Origin: Collybia mongolica
Taxonomy: Eukaryota; Basidiomycota; Agaricomycetes; Agaricales; Clitocybaceae
NCBI GenBank assembly: GCA_013420905.1
Contig: JAAXNY010000010.1
Location: forward strand, 2,914,001-2,978,000
Length of the DNA stretch: 64,000 nucleotides
Direction: 5' to 3'
The first letter of the stretch is position 1; every line of letters begins with the position of its first letter. Below, piece after piece: positions 23,970-34,451 of the stretch. The position numbers were made by a program, and so were the translations under genes. The notes beneath the pieces were generated by a model that saw only the letters and a program-made list of their open reading frames with translations, did not search any database and was not told where the DNA came from.

Positions 23970-25600
23970 ATGGCCAACCTCCCCCCCATTGTTGAAGCTA
24001 GCCATGTCCTCAATTTCCTCAAATCAGTCCAGGATCAGATCAGGCCAGGGGCAAACATGATGCCAGGGGACATGTGTGAGATTGCAGGACATGCAATGGT
24101 GACACAGGTAAGTCAATTAATAAATTGTTTGAAACAATGTGGGGTAAAGACAAATGGCAGGACCTATACATTGATCTGGCCAGTGCACTGACCAATGTTG
24201 TTACCGCCAGCATGCGGCATATGATGTTGTTGCTGGATGTGTTTATCTACAGGCATGTCAATGGAGCTTGGCGGGAGCTCAACTATCACAAGTACAATCA
24301 TCTACTCAGCTTGGGACCAGCTTCAATCAAGGAGAAACTCCAGGAAGTTGAAGCTGAATTGGCCACTGGTCCACTAATGGAGTCAACAGGCTGTTCATAA
24401 TGTCAGGCCAAAAGCGCGGCAAAGGTTGCTGGTGGGGATACCAGTATTGGTGGTGACTCAGATGATGAGGAGTTGCTGGCAGTTGTGAAGATGAAGGTTT
24501 TTGGTAGCAATGAAAGTGAGTCCACCAAAGAGCAGGTTCCTGTGTCTGTGCAGCCTGGGGCTCTTTTGACATTGTTGGCAATATTGAAGACCCTGCGGCT
24601 CCAGGTGGAGTTTGTGCTTACTTCTTGAAAGTCAATGGTAACAAATACAGATGAGGCAGGTGGCCAGTCAAAATGGAAAGCCAGTGGGGAGCAGCCCAAG
24701 GCAGTGGAGATGTTGGCAAAATGGGGTAAAGGAACATCAGGACCAGACTGGGTGTACCAGTGCTACTTGAAGTCACACCATTTTCCAATGACTCACGAGG
24801 TAAGCAGTCATGAACTGATGATGATCACAGCTCACCATATGATTGTTAGATGATCCAGCCATGCAACTACTGTCACAACATCAAGGGAGTTTGCAAATTC
24901 AAAGACTCCCTCATGTCATACAAGTGTATATGGTGTCAGGTGGGCAAACGGGTGTGTGACCCATTGGCAGCAGTGATGAAGGGATTGCCACAATGGGTGC
25001 AGGGTGAGATCACAAAGAATGTGAAGCTATTGAAACACCTTGTTGTTTTGACTACAGGTCTGGTTGGGCCTAGTGCCAGTACAGATGTTGGGATTAGCAG
25101 TGAGGAGGTTGCCAGTGACAGCAAAAGTTCACTGGAGCTCCCAGTTCCTCAGGGACATGTGAAGACCAACATTGGTTGCAGTGTGTGAGGCAGGGAGAGT
25201 TCAGCTGGCAGTGGTGTGCAAAGCTCAGCAGGGGCACGGCCCACATCATGGAACACAGGCAGCATCAAGGCGTGGCATGCAAAGGCGTTGGGAGTGCAGA
25301 CTGGCAAGAGTTCAGGTGGGATCACAATGCCAGTTACACCTAGCTTGCCAATGGTCAATCTGAGGACTGGCCAGGTTGTTTGGACTATGAGGAGTTTGCT
25401 GTCAAGGGTGGTGATGAGCCAGACCATGCTGGCAATTGGGCTGTCTCCTACAGCCATGTCAGTTGACTTGGCACTCGTTCAAATAGAGATTGACGGTGTA
25501 TCAGATCAACTTTGTCATCTGGAACAGGAGGCTTGCTGTGCAACCTTGAACCTCATGGCATTGCAAACATTCATTTTTTTGTACTTGTATTTCCAATAAC
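23970..25600 (+). pseudogene. Decayed antisense accessory gene of Gypsy-1
   Basis: This gene lies on the strand opposite to the Gypsy-1 integrase remnant that follows at 26260. Exon 1 (23970-24107) has 46 codons beginning MANLPPIVEAS and ends at a GTAAGT donor; a 53-nt intron leads to DLYIDLASALTNVV in frame. Later, after an acceptor near 24849, comes a six-cysteine cluster CNYCHNIKGVC...CIWCQVGKRVC (spacing C-2-C-6-C-10-C-2-C-6-C). That resembles the cluster C-2-C-7-C-8-C-2-C-7-C in the antisense gene 56678-58627 of the intact element. Several stops break the chain (for example after MESTGCS near 24,400). Homology between the two genes is inferred from cysteine pattern, strand and position, not from strong identity. 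Confidence 0.5.
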
Positions 25601-26259
25601 TGTGAATAAATGAAATGGTTGGTTGCAATGTGTTTGGTGGTATATTGATGTAAGTTGGAGAAGTCATAAATAGGTCAGGAGGCACAACTATGCACCACAA
25701 AGGTAAACAGTATTGGTAGAGAGGGAGACAGCATCCCCTGGACTGAATTTGTTCTACCAGGGGGAGTTCAGGCTGAGAGGGTGTTTGGCAACAAAGCTGA
25801 AAGCGCAAAATAGAAGCTGAAAGCATGGAAACAATGATCAGCAGGGAACAGAAGTAAAGGATGATAAAAGATATGAAACAGTAAGAGAATGGAATGGCTC
25901 CCCCAGACTGAATTTGTTGTATCTGGGGTGCAATCTAGTCCAAAGTTGATATAAAATAAAGGAATCATGGAATAAGGAAGTGAGAAAGAAAATAAATGAA
26001 ATGTGGATCAAGTCAATTGTGAATGTTAACACTCATTGTTGGTAATGACCATGTTGTCAGGGCCAAAATCTTCATTGGCATCTGACAAGGATTCTTGTGC
26101 ATGAAGTTGTGTGGTGGAGATGTCCATGAAGTTGTTGATCAGTGGAAGAGGTATAGATGTGCACAAATAGTAGGGGATAACATGGAACACTCCAATTGGC
26201 TGGGTGAGAACAGTGCCATCAGGCTTGCAGAGGATATATGTGCCTCCTCAATCCTGTGA
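25601..26259. other. Spacer between antisense gene and integrase remnant of Gypsy-1
   Basis: CpG-poor, no conserved frame. In the intact element the corresponding gap between integrase and the nearest antisense gene is only about 150 bp, so this part has been expanded or has decayed beyond recognition. Confidence 0.3.
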
Positions 26260-27276
26260 GATTATGATGTAGGGGCTGAGAAACCAAGGATGCATTTTTC
26301 TATTAAGGGATTTCTTGATTCGTGTGTTTTGGATGAGGACCAGTGCACCACATGAGAAGTTGAAGCCTTTGATGCTAGTGGTGTGGTTCTTTGAAAATCA
26401 ATGCATGTGGTTAAGTTAGGCCTAGTAAATGTGTTGTCAAAGGGCTTTGACATTGGAATTGTTGTGCCTAATGAACAATCAAGTCTTCCATTGACAGAAT
26501 GGAGTCTGGAGGTGGCATGAGGTATGTTGCTTCATCAATATTGAATGGGAGAATGGGGTGTAATCCATCAGCAGTGAAGTACAGCAAGTAACTGAGAGTG
26601 TGAGTCAGTGTTACATGTTCAGCCCAGAGAGCAGAATGGAAGCTGACATGCCATTTGTTCTCAATGCTATCCACAATCTTGTAGAGGGCTTGCCACAGGT
26701 TCCAATGTTTTTATTCAGCAATTCCATTGGCACATGAGCTGTAGCTGGATATGCAAATGTGATGGATCTTGTGTTGTTTGATGAGGAGGTCCATGGTGGC
26801 AATGAAGGCAGGGCCATTATCAGTCACAATCTCAGTGATTGCTCCCCACTGGCAAAGGATGTCCTGAAAAATAAATTTCAATAAGGCAGCAGCATTCTTG
26901 TTTTGTAACAGATGAGCTTTGGGATAAGAAGAAATGGAGCAACAGGCATGTATGACATATCAATAGCCACCTGCTGGCATCATCACCATAGTGTTGACAT
27001 ACACTTTATGAAATAGTGTGGCAGGAACAGCAATGATTGGTGGGATATTAATATGATGGACTTGTCAGGTCTGGCAGACGTGGCAAGAGTCTACAAACCA
27101 TTTGACATCCAGCTTCATGTGTGGCCACCAGAACCATTCACAAAGATGGCTCTGAGTAGGGTAGAGACCCCAGTGGCTGACATGGTCATACAATTAGGAA
27201 ATAAGAAGGAGATGACAAGAGGGAGGAATAAAGACTTTGTGACTACCTTCTGGTGACTTATGCCATAGTATGTTAC
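26260..27276 (-). pseudogene. Gypsy-1 integrase remnant
   Basis: Read from 27276 downward on the minus strand, pieces match the Gypsy-3 integrase in order: zinc-binding end (KWFVDSCHVCQT against [11 protein letters not shown]), the PPII..PATLFHKVYVNTM strand with the first catalytic aspartate region, the [10 protein letters not shown] region (weak), and FHSALWAEHVTLTHTL followed by PILPFNIDEATYL (against [14 protein letters not shown]). Many stops and frameshifts. The frame continues on the other side of the nested insertions, at 38391, with IKMLQNPQ, showing that Gypsy-1 pol was once continuous across this point. Confidence 0.8.
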
Positions 27277-27768
27277 TGTTACAAATTCCCTATTCACGTG
27301 TTCTACTCACTCTTTTCCTTTTACACATCATTGATTACACATGCTTAACAACATTGGCCAACTCTTATCTCTAAGGTTCCATATATACATTCCATTTCTC
27401 ATGCTTACTCATACATGTACCCTTATCTATATAACCAATAGCACTAATCCCTCCTATCTATACAACCAATAGTGTAAACCACACTTATCTATGCTTATTG
27501 GACTCATACATATATATAGGGATATTCTAGCTTAGTTAGTTCTTTAGCTTGACCTAGCTGAATTCACCTTATTCATCTACCTTGACTCCTTGATGTGAAC
27601 TTGATCCTACTTGCCTTACAAAGGGAGTAGTGTATCATTGAACAAACAATCTGACTTAGCCCTACTGATGGAGTCATTAGACATTGGACTTACAGAGTCA
27701 ATGGTCTTAGAACAAACAAACAACAAACCAGATTTGATCTAGAGGATAAGGCCTAAACAGCCATAACA
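27277..27768 (+). mobile_element. Solo LTR of the Gypsy-2 family
   Basis: A 492-bp block starting TGTTACAAATTCCC and ending CCATAACA is a homologue of the LTR at 30767-31242. It is flanked by the 5-bp direct repeat GTTAC at 27272-27276 and 27769-27773, so it is an independent solo LTR inserted in the Gypsy-1 integrase, not the 5' LTR of the Gypsy-2 body further right. Confidence 0.9.
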
Positions 27769-27809
27769 GTTACCTTTGAAGAAGAACTTGATGGTGTACC
27801 AGATAAGAT

Positions 27810-28685
27810 TTTTTTTTTTTTTTTTTTTTGGTTCGACATTTTATATACCAACTGTACCTAATACATGTGCTGGTCACTACAAGTAGTAATTGGGGGAATG
27901 GGGAGGGGGGGCAGAGGACAAAGCGCTGCGGAGCTGGGATGCTTGCCTGACCAAGGTCAAGCTAGCGAATGGAGCTGGAGCTCATTGTACACAGGCCAGA
28001 AGGGCCAATCTATGCCAGGGGGTAGGCCCCCCACTGCGGTGCCCCACAGTGGGTGGTGGCTTTGAGTCCACCGATTATCCAGGTTTGCATGTTCGGGCAG
28101 GGAGCACCCTATAGCCATCACTTAGAACACTGAGTACCGCCCCTAGCCTGTTCAGGACTAGGAAACGTCAAAAGCAAAAGCGCTTTTGTTCTCTGAGAGG
28201 AAGTCAACCAGCCACGCATAGTGCAGCTGACAGCTGGGCTTGTCTTCCTGTCCATGTCGCGGACAGTCGTATAGGATGTGTTGTATGGTTTCCAGGGGAG
28301 CACTGCACCTACAGGAGACAGATTCTTCTTTGAAGAATTGTGATTGGAATACCCCAATTGGAGCGTGTCTGGTGATGCACCACACCACACATGTGGTCAG
28401 AGCATGGCTGTGACCAGTCTTGCACATCCACGGCCCATTGTTTACATGGGTCAGGGTGAGCGGGGTGTCCTTTTTTGCATAAAGCGTCAGGAAATTGGAG
28501 CCAATGTACTTCTTGGATTGGAAGAGAGACTTCCAGCCATCAAGCATGCATGTGACTGCTTTGTGTCATGCAAAGTCAGCAGGTATAACTGGTGCTCCAC
28601 CTGCCTCAACGCAAGTCGAGACAGCGCTGATATGTGCCAGTTGGTGGTCTTCAATCTCCACTCCCTTTGTTGAAAAGACAGCCTC
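27810..28685 (-). pseudogene. Non-LTR retrotransposon ORF, C-terminal part
   Basis: The minus-strand frame ending at 28158 encodes ESVSCRCSAPLETIQHILYDCPRH, a CxC...H...C zinc-binding arrangement found near the C-terminus of many Tad/Jockey/I-type LINE polyproteins, after the reverse transcriptase. Upstream, WKSLFQSKKYIGSNFL follows the same pattern as these proteins. RT and endonuclease are absent, presumably lost where Gypsy-2 now abuts at 28686. A 3' untranslated segment and a poly(A) tract follow. Confidence 0.65.
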
Positions 28686-29669
28686 ATGGTCGTGGTAGAC
28701 CATGGCCTTACAAAGGGGGTAATTTCTATCCCTTGTACCAAAACAATTGACGCTTTAGGAACAGCAAATCTTTACCTGGAACACGTTTACAAAAGATTCG
28801 GATTACCTGACACCTTTTTATCTGATCGAGGTCCTCAATTCGCAGCCAAAGTCTTCAAAGAATTAGGAAAACTCCTCAGAATAAAGCTTGTAATGAGCAC
28901 AGCGTATCATCCACAAACAGATGGGGAAACAGAAAGATTAAATCAAGAACTCGAAATCTACTTTTGCATGTTCTGTCAGAACAACCTGGTGATATGGAAA
29001 GATCTAAATCCAATAGCAGAATTTGCGCATAATCAAAGAACGCATTCTACAACAAAGAAATCCCCATTCTTCCTCATGATGGGATACGAACCACAAGCAA
29101 TTTCATCAGCATTCCAGAAGACAAATGTTCCAAGTGTAGAACAACGGATGATTGAACTAAACAGAGCATGAGAGGAAGCAATAGCAGCACACGATCTAGC
29201 AAGAAGAAAAGTAGCGGAAAGAACAACATGAGGCTTCAATCCATTCAAACAAGGAGAACATGTTTGGTTAGAAGGAACAAATCTTCAAATTCCTTATCCC
29301 TCAAGGAAACTAGCACCAAAAAGAGAAGGACCTTTCGAAATTCAAGAAGTCCTCAGACCAGTGACATACAAATTGAAACTTCCATCTCAATGGAGAATTC
29401 ACCCCATGTTTCATGCATCTCTTCTCACACCATATAAAGAAACCAATACTCACGGACCTAACTTCTTAGAACCCTCACCGGATCTTGTGAACCAAGAAGA
29501 AGAATACGAAGTAGAAGGGATTATAAATCACTGACAACGAGGCTGAGGCTTCCAATACCTCGTGAAGTGGAAAGATTACTCATCCGCACACAACATGTGG
29601 GAACCTGAAAAACACTTAAAAAGAGCTCAAACAATACTTCAATCTTACCAGAAGCTACATCGCCTCTAA
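28686..29669 (+). pseudogene. Gypsy-2 integrase with C-terminal chromodomain
   Basis: The frame starts inside the integrase core: [11 protein letters not shown] carries the first catalytic Asp, FLSDRGPQF the second and [16 protein letters not shown] the Glu. A GPY/F-type region (KREGPFEIQEV) and a chromodomain (YEVEGIINH...FQYLVKWKDY...NMWEPEKHL) follow. Such chromodomains direct insertion to marked chromatin. Four in-frame stops interrupt it (29169, about 29229, and two near 29533-29545); all are TGA. The zinc-binding N-terminus and everything upstream are missing. Confidence 0.9.
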
Positions 29670-29719
29670 CCAGCTATCATCTTTCATCACTCTCAACAAG
29701 TTTCAAACCTTTCACAAAC

Positions 29720-30733
29720 ATGTCATCTCCTACTGTCAACAACTTTTACATTGCCACTGCTGCTCCTCTTACCACTCCTCCCAACTCCCCAATTGTAAAC
29801 ATCGCATCCCAAGAACGTCTTGAATTGGCCACGAAAATTATACGTCGACAGAAATTTTTATCGTGGTTCATGCACGAAGAACACCGTGAATGAAAGATTC
29901 AAACATTCAACAAACCACCTTACGATCAACTTATTAAACTAGTCGAAAAATATTTGGAGATCAGGAATATGCTGTATAATCAAACAGCAGACATCAGTCA
30001 GATTCTTGACCAAACCACCGAAGAACTAGTAGATACTCAAGAATTCCGAATCTTAGAAGATCTAATCCCACTAGTACAAGATGGAATTTGATTACCCACA
30101 TTTACTCCTTCAACACCTACAGAATCCACCAAAAGAATTTATACAGTCGATGAAGAAACACAGACATCCCCTCCTAGAACTCCAACACCCTCGACTACAA
30201 ACTCCCCTATTTATCAGACCAAACCGCTCCCAATCCCGCCCTTTTGCAAACCATCCCCTGCATCATTGGAACATTCCACTCCTGATCCAGTGGACATGGT
30301 TTCAAACAAAGAAGTATTTAAATATTTAAAAGGATGAAAAGCCACAAAGTCTGTCATCAAAAAGAAGAAATCACCCAAACCTATTAAATACACATTGAAC
30401 CCGCTCAACTATGCCGGAAGTCGAGAAAACCCTATCAACCTCACTCAAGTCGAAAGAACACTCATGAACAAAAACGTATTATGTTCTAGATGCCTCAACT
30501 TTGGGCACTCATTGATACACTGCGAAAAACAATACTGTCCAATTTGTTTTCAACCAGCACCAGGACATTGTTGTGACCAATGTCCTCAAAGACCTCAAAC
30601 TAGAACAGTAGGACATTATCAAATGTGGCGACAGTTTGGTGAAGAGTATGAAGAAGTAGATGACAGGATTGACAATCCTTTTGACTATCCAGAAGCCATT
30701 GCCAACATGACGGGAGAACCTATCGATTACTAA
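29720..30733 (+). pseudogene. Gypsy-2 downstream ORF with CCHC zinc knuckle
   Basis: A 337-residue frame starts 51 nt after pol on the same strand and ends just before the polypurine tract. The N-terminal third is helical and charged (RLELATKIIRRQKFLSWF), the middle is Pro/Thr-rich, and the C-terminal part has CSRCLNFGHSLIHC (CX2CX4HX4C) followed by a second Cys-rich group CPICFQPAPGHCCDQC. It could be a Gag-like nucleic-acid-binding protein placed after pol, or a captured third gene. Three in-frame stops, all TGA. I do not recognise a named family. Confidence 0.75.
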
Positions 30734-30766
30734 AGCTGGGACGCTTTAGAGATAGAGAGGGGGTAA

Positions 30767-31242
30767 TGTTACAAATTCCCTTATCTGTTCAACCTATCAC
30801 TTCTTTTCTTCTTCTTCTTACCTATTATTGATTATCAGATGCTTATCAATCTTATCCTTCAACATCTCCATATGCATTTCTTCTCTCATACTTACTCAGC
30901 TTTCTTACTCATCCTTTTCAATAGCTTACTCATCTTTATCTATAATGAATAGCGTAAATAATGCTTATCGGACTATTATGTATATATAGGGATACTTTAG
31001 CTTAGTTAGCTCTTTAGCTTGACCTAGCTGAATTCACCTTATTCATCTATCTTCTTGACGTGAACTCGATCCTATCTGCCTTATGAAGGGGGTAGTGCAT
31101 CTTTGATCAGATAACTCGATAACTTGACTTTAGCCCTATTGAGGGAGTCAATAGATGTTGGACTTACAGAAGTCAATGGTCTAAGAACGAACGAACGATA
31201 CATCGGATTGACTTAGAGGATAAGGCCTAAACAGCTGTAACA
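30767..31242 (+). repeat. 3' LTR of Gypsy-2
   Basis: A 476-bp block, TGTTACAAATTCCC to GCTGTAACA, similar throughout to the solo LTR 27277-27768 (shared TATATATAGGGATA promoter-like motif and TTCACCTTATTCATCTA). It follows a polypurine tract GAGATAGAGAGGGGG. Confidence 0.9.
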
Positions 31243-31443
31243 CTATGAGCCTTAATTTGGTCTCTCCAGAGTTACTTATGGAGCTAACGCCCTGCTGATG
31301 ACTAATGTCCTACAAGCGGCCATTGGGGAGGGCTATTACTGGTATTACCACACTCATAGGAGCCAGGTGTCCTGTCCCCTCTGCGCCGGGGTCGGAGTAT
31401 TATAATCCCCATTCCTAATCTTACCATCCCCTATCCTTTTTGG
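31243..31443 (-). other. Probable middle piece of the interrupted retroposon
   Basis: This 200-bp segment lies between the Gypsy-2 LTR and the KDZ target duplication CTTTTTGG (31436-31443). It has no coding signal. By position it should belong to the retroposon that starts at 38377, but I cannot align it to anything. Confidence 0.4.
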
Positions 31444-31979
31444 GAGGTCTTTACACTAAGCCACATAACCTGTGCGGACTCCGTGCGGACACACGGACTC
31501 CACATGGACTCATTTGGCAGGATGCTCAGTCAGATGATAGTCTGTGTCAATCCGTGTGATTTCATGCAGACACACGGACAAGCACGGCTGGACAGCTGGT
31601 AGAGTCCACACGGCCAGATGCTGACTAATATTATTTCTAATCAGATTATTAATGTAATTTTTATTGACTCAAATTATGTAACTGAATGACCTAATATAAC
31701 AGTGCTGAAAAATTTGCACCCAATGAGATTCAAACGTGCACAGGCAGAAGCATTACATAATATTTTTGACATTCATAACCGTTAGGCCAGACTGGCATTC
31801 ATAGCTGAAAGATACACAGCCTCAAGTCTACGCGTTTCAGTCACATGATTACAGGCACATGCCACGGTCACATTACCATTGCCACGTCTTCGTTGATTAT
31901 CTTCAACCACATCAACGACCACCAATGCACCAACCGCCAACGCACCCAACATCGCCCAACGCCGACCAATGAACCAATG

Positions 31980-32970
31980 CCCAATGCCGGTATGCCAGCA
32001 ACGACACGCTCTACGGGATCCACCACGTGCAGCGGCTTATGCCACTCGTTGCCTCCTCCATCAAAATCTTGCAAGCGCACATTATCAAGCGCCAACAAAA
32101 CCACTGCTGCAGCCAAGAAGACCAAAACAAAAGCAAAAGCCCCTCAAGCACCCGAAGCGCCTGGAGACGCACAAACGGCAAACAACAAGGTCGAGGGAAG
32201 TGGGGGAAATGGTGGAAAAGGACGTGGAACGAGGGGACAGTGTGGAAAGGGCGCCCCGAGGGGCGGAGGGAGGTTAGAGAATCTTGTTTCCTTACGCGCT
32301 CACCACACAGACTGTCCCCCCCTCCAGGAAAACGTCAGGAACCCGAAACGAGGAGGACGTGGCTGCCAACGCCCAAGGTGCCCCAGCGCACCTAACCGCG
32401 TGCGTTCAATTTTTATTATAATCGCATCCCCCTGTTACTAATTCTCCATCCCGGGACCAAATGTGCACTTGATGCAGGAACCGCCAGCATTGCGCCCCCA
32501 CCTCATGCACAATTGGCCACCACACCCACGCTGCCAGTACAGGGCAAAGTCACCCGAATGACAACTGGGCATCTGCGACGCTTGGATATCAAGAGGCAAC
32601 AACAACGACAAAGATAGCAGTGGCAACAGCGACAACAAGGCCAGTGGCAACAACGGCAACAGCAGCGGCAGCAACAACAACGGAGAAGCGGACGACAACA
32701 ATGAAAACGAGGACAACGAGGACAACGACGAAAACGACAATGAAGGTGCAGACAAAGGTGCGGACAAAGGCAAACCACGCAACAACGGAGCACACAATGG
32801 CGATGACGAGGAGAAGGCCAGCAGCGAGCGAGCGCCACCCCACACCACCATGGCCAGTAACGACGACGGCAAGGCCTCCACCCCAATCCCTGACACTATT
32901 CAAGAAGCCACCCAGGACAATGCAGAAGGCTGGGGTGATGAGAAGGGTGAGGATGAAGGTACTGATGGTA
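31980..32970 (+). other. Low-complexity coding-like region of the KDZ element
   Basis: In one plus frame 32,590-32,960 encodes an Asn/Asp/Gly/Glu-rich chain, made by imperfect AAC, GAC and GGC repeats; 31,990-32,280 encodes a Lys/Ala/Gly-rich chain starting MPATTRSTGS. They may be the first exons of the accessory gene at 33122, but I found no convincing splice junctions. Long frames on the minus strand over the same DNA are side effects of the repeat. Confidence 0.4.
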
Positions 32971-33121
32971 GGCTATACCTACTCATTCCATACTATACAT
33001 CTTTTACATCTACTTTACTAGCTATGGGACCCAACACAGATACAGGTAAACTTTGTATTTAGAAATTGAAAATAAAAATAATCATCGACTTTTATCAATA
33101 TAAATAGGGGGAGATATCCAT

Positions 33122-34372
33122 ATGTCTAGCCCTCCAATTAGTCCACCCAAATTTTATGGTGCTTCTCGCACAACTGGGGGGATTATTAGGGGGAGAACAC
33201 AAGGGAATGCCTTGAACCATGCAGACCTGCAGGAGCTTGGCTCTATGGACAATTTCCCAGTTATATCTCAACAAGGCCATGTTCAGGTCTATACCAACAG
33301 AGAAAGACAAGGTTTACCAACCTTTTTTAAACATGATGTAACCTCAACTCTTGGACCAGTTCTAGAGACCTTATCCAATCTTCTATCACCAGTTTGTAGT
33401 AAGTATATTCAATTTTAATAACCTAATTTCTTTTTGACCATATAGTAACAGAACAAAACCAACGCATTTTTATATTTGAAGAGACTAGCTAGGCTATAAA
33501 GGGAAGGTATAAAACAGCACTCAGAAAAAATGATGAAGCTGTCTGGGTGGCCAAAAATGGAAAACAAACTCTTGACTTTTATATTGTAAGTTTTTTATGC
33601 ACTTGTTATATCATTTCCTAACTAACTAAACTTTATTTCTAATTACTCCATTCAGGAGTCTGATAATCCATCTACAAGTTGCCACTTGTCTACTCCATAC
33701 TCTATTGCTTCTGATCCTCCAGGTTCTAGAACTGTTACACATGCTCCAAGCCCTGATCCATTCTCTAGTACTGTTAACTCTGGCTCTGGCTCTGGCTCTG
33801 GTTCTGGTTTTGCTTCTGGCTCTGACTCAGTAGATCCACTCAAGGCAGCTATCTTAACTAAGCTAGGGGTGTCTGCACATCTTGCTAGTTGTCAGGACTG
33901 GGGTCTTCATAGTTCTTTTGCTAAGTGGAAAGGCTATCTAGATGCCTGCTCCGCTTACAAGGAGTTTGTGGAGACTAAGAAATGGACTGGGCCAGTACTG
34001 ACTGGAAGAGCTCTAATTGAGCTTTTTGTCTCTAAGTCCCACTTTCATGACCATTTTACTATGTTTGGGGATGTCATTCAATTCCCTGAAATGGTTGAGT
34101 GGCTGGAAAAGTCTGGAAGTGATTCAGTATTCAACAAAGAGGTCTGGGGCTATCACAAGGTGAACTACAACTTTAAAGATCTGGCTAAATGGTTGGACCT
34201 GGAAAAGAAGAGGCATTTGGAGGAGGAGAATTCTAAAAAGAAGTCTGAGAAGAAGAAGAAAGGCAAGGAGCAAGAGAAAGGGGAGGGGAGTTCTAAGAAA
34301 GGAGGAAAGGATTCAAAGGATAAGGGCTCAGGTGGAAAAAAGGGGGGAAAGAAATCTAAGCAAGTCAAGTAA
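33122..34372 (+). pseudogene. KDZ-associated accessory protein, multi-exon, one nonsense codon
   Basis: Exons at about 33122-33397, 33446-33585 and 33657-34372 join in frame to roughly 375 residues. The introns are short with GTAAGT donors. The protein starts MSSPPISPPKFYGASR, has a conserved-looking core (HVQVYTNRERQGLPTFF; ETS.AIKGRYKTALR), a Ser/Gly spacer (SGSGSGSGFASGS), a second core (KWKGYLDACSAYKEFV... MFGDVIQFPEMVEWLE... YNFKDLAKWLDLEKKRH) and a very basic Lys/Gly tail. One in-frame TAG at 33487-33489 breaks exon 2. I have no named family for it. Its position directly before the transposase, same strand, suggests a role in transposition. Confidence 0.6.
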
Positions 34373-34451
34373 ATAAATGTGTATTAGAGTATTATTCTGA
34401 CTATTCTGTTTTCTTGTTGGTTCTTTTTACAGTCTACAGCTGCTATCTGGA

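Larger units (their letters stand above)
28686..31242 (+). mobile_element. Gypsy-2: truncated chromodomain Ty3/Gypsy element
   Basis: Contains the end of pol (integrase and chromodomain), a second downstream ORF, a purine-rich tract (30750-30766) and a 3' LTR (30767-31242). The 5' LTR, gag, protease and RT are missing: at 28686 the integrase frame abuts LINE sequence directly. A deletion after insertion is the simplest explanation. Confidence 0.85.

Noticed and set aside
27272..31242. A single full Gypsy element with LTRs at 27277-27768 and 30767-31242
   Set aside because: The left LTR has its own GTTAC duplication on both sides and is separated from the integrase by LINE sequence and a poly(A) tract, so it is an independent solo LTR.
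32438..32903. Long minus-strand frames over the low-complexity part of the KDZ element (Ser/Leu-, Cys/Arg- or Val/Ala-rich)
   Set aside because: They come from translating imperfect AAC/GAC/GGC repeats in other frames. The plus-strand Asn/Asp/Glu-rich reading is the likely coding one, and none of the minus frames has a normal composition.
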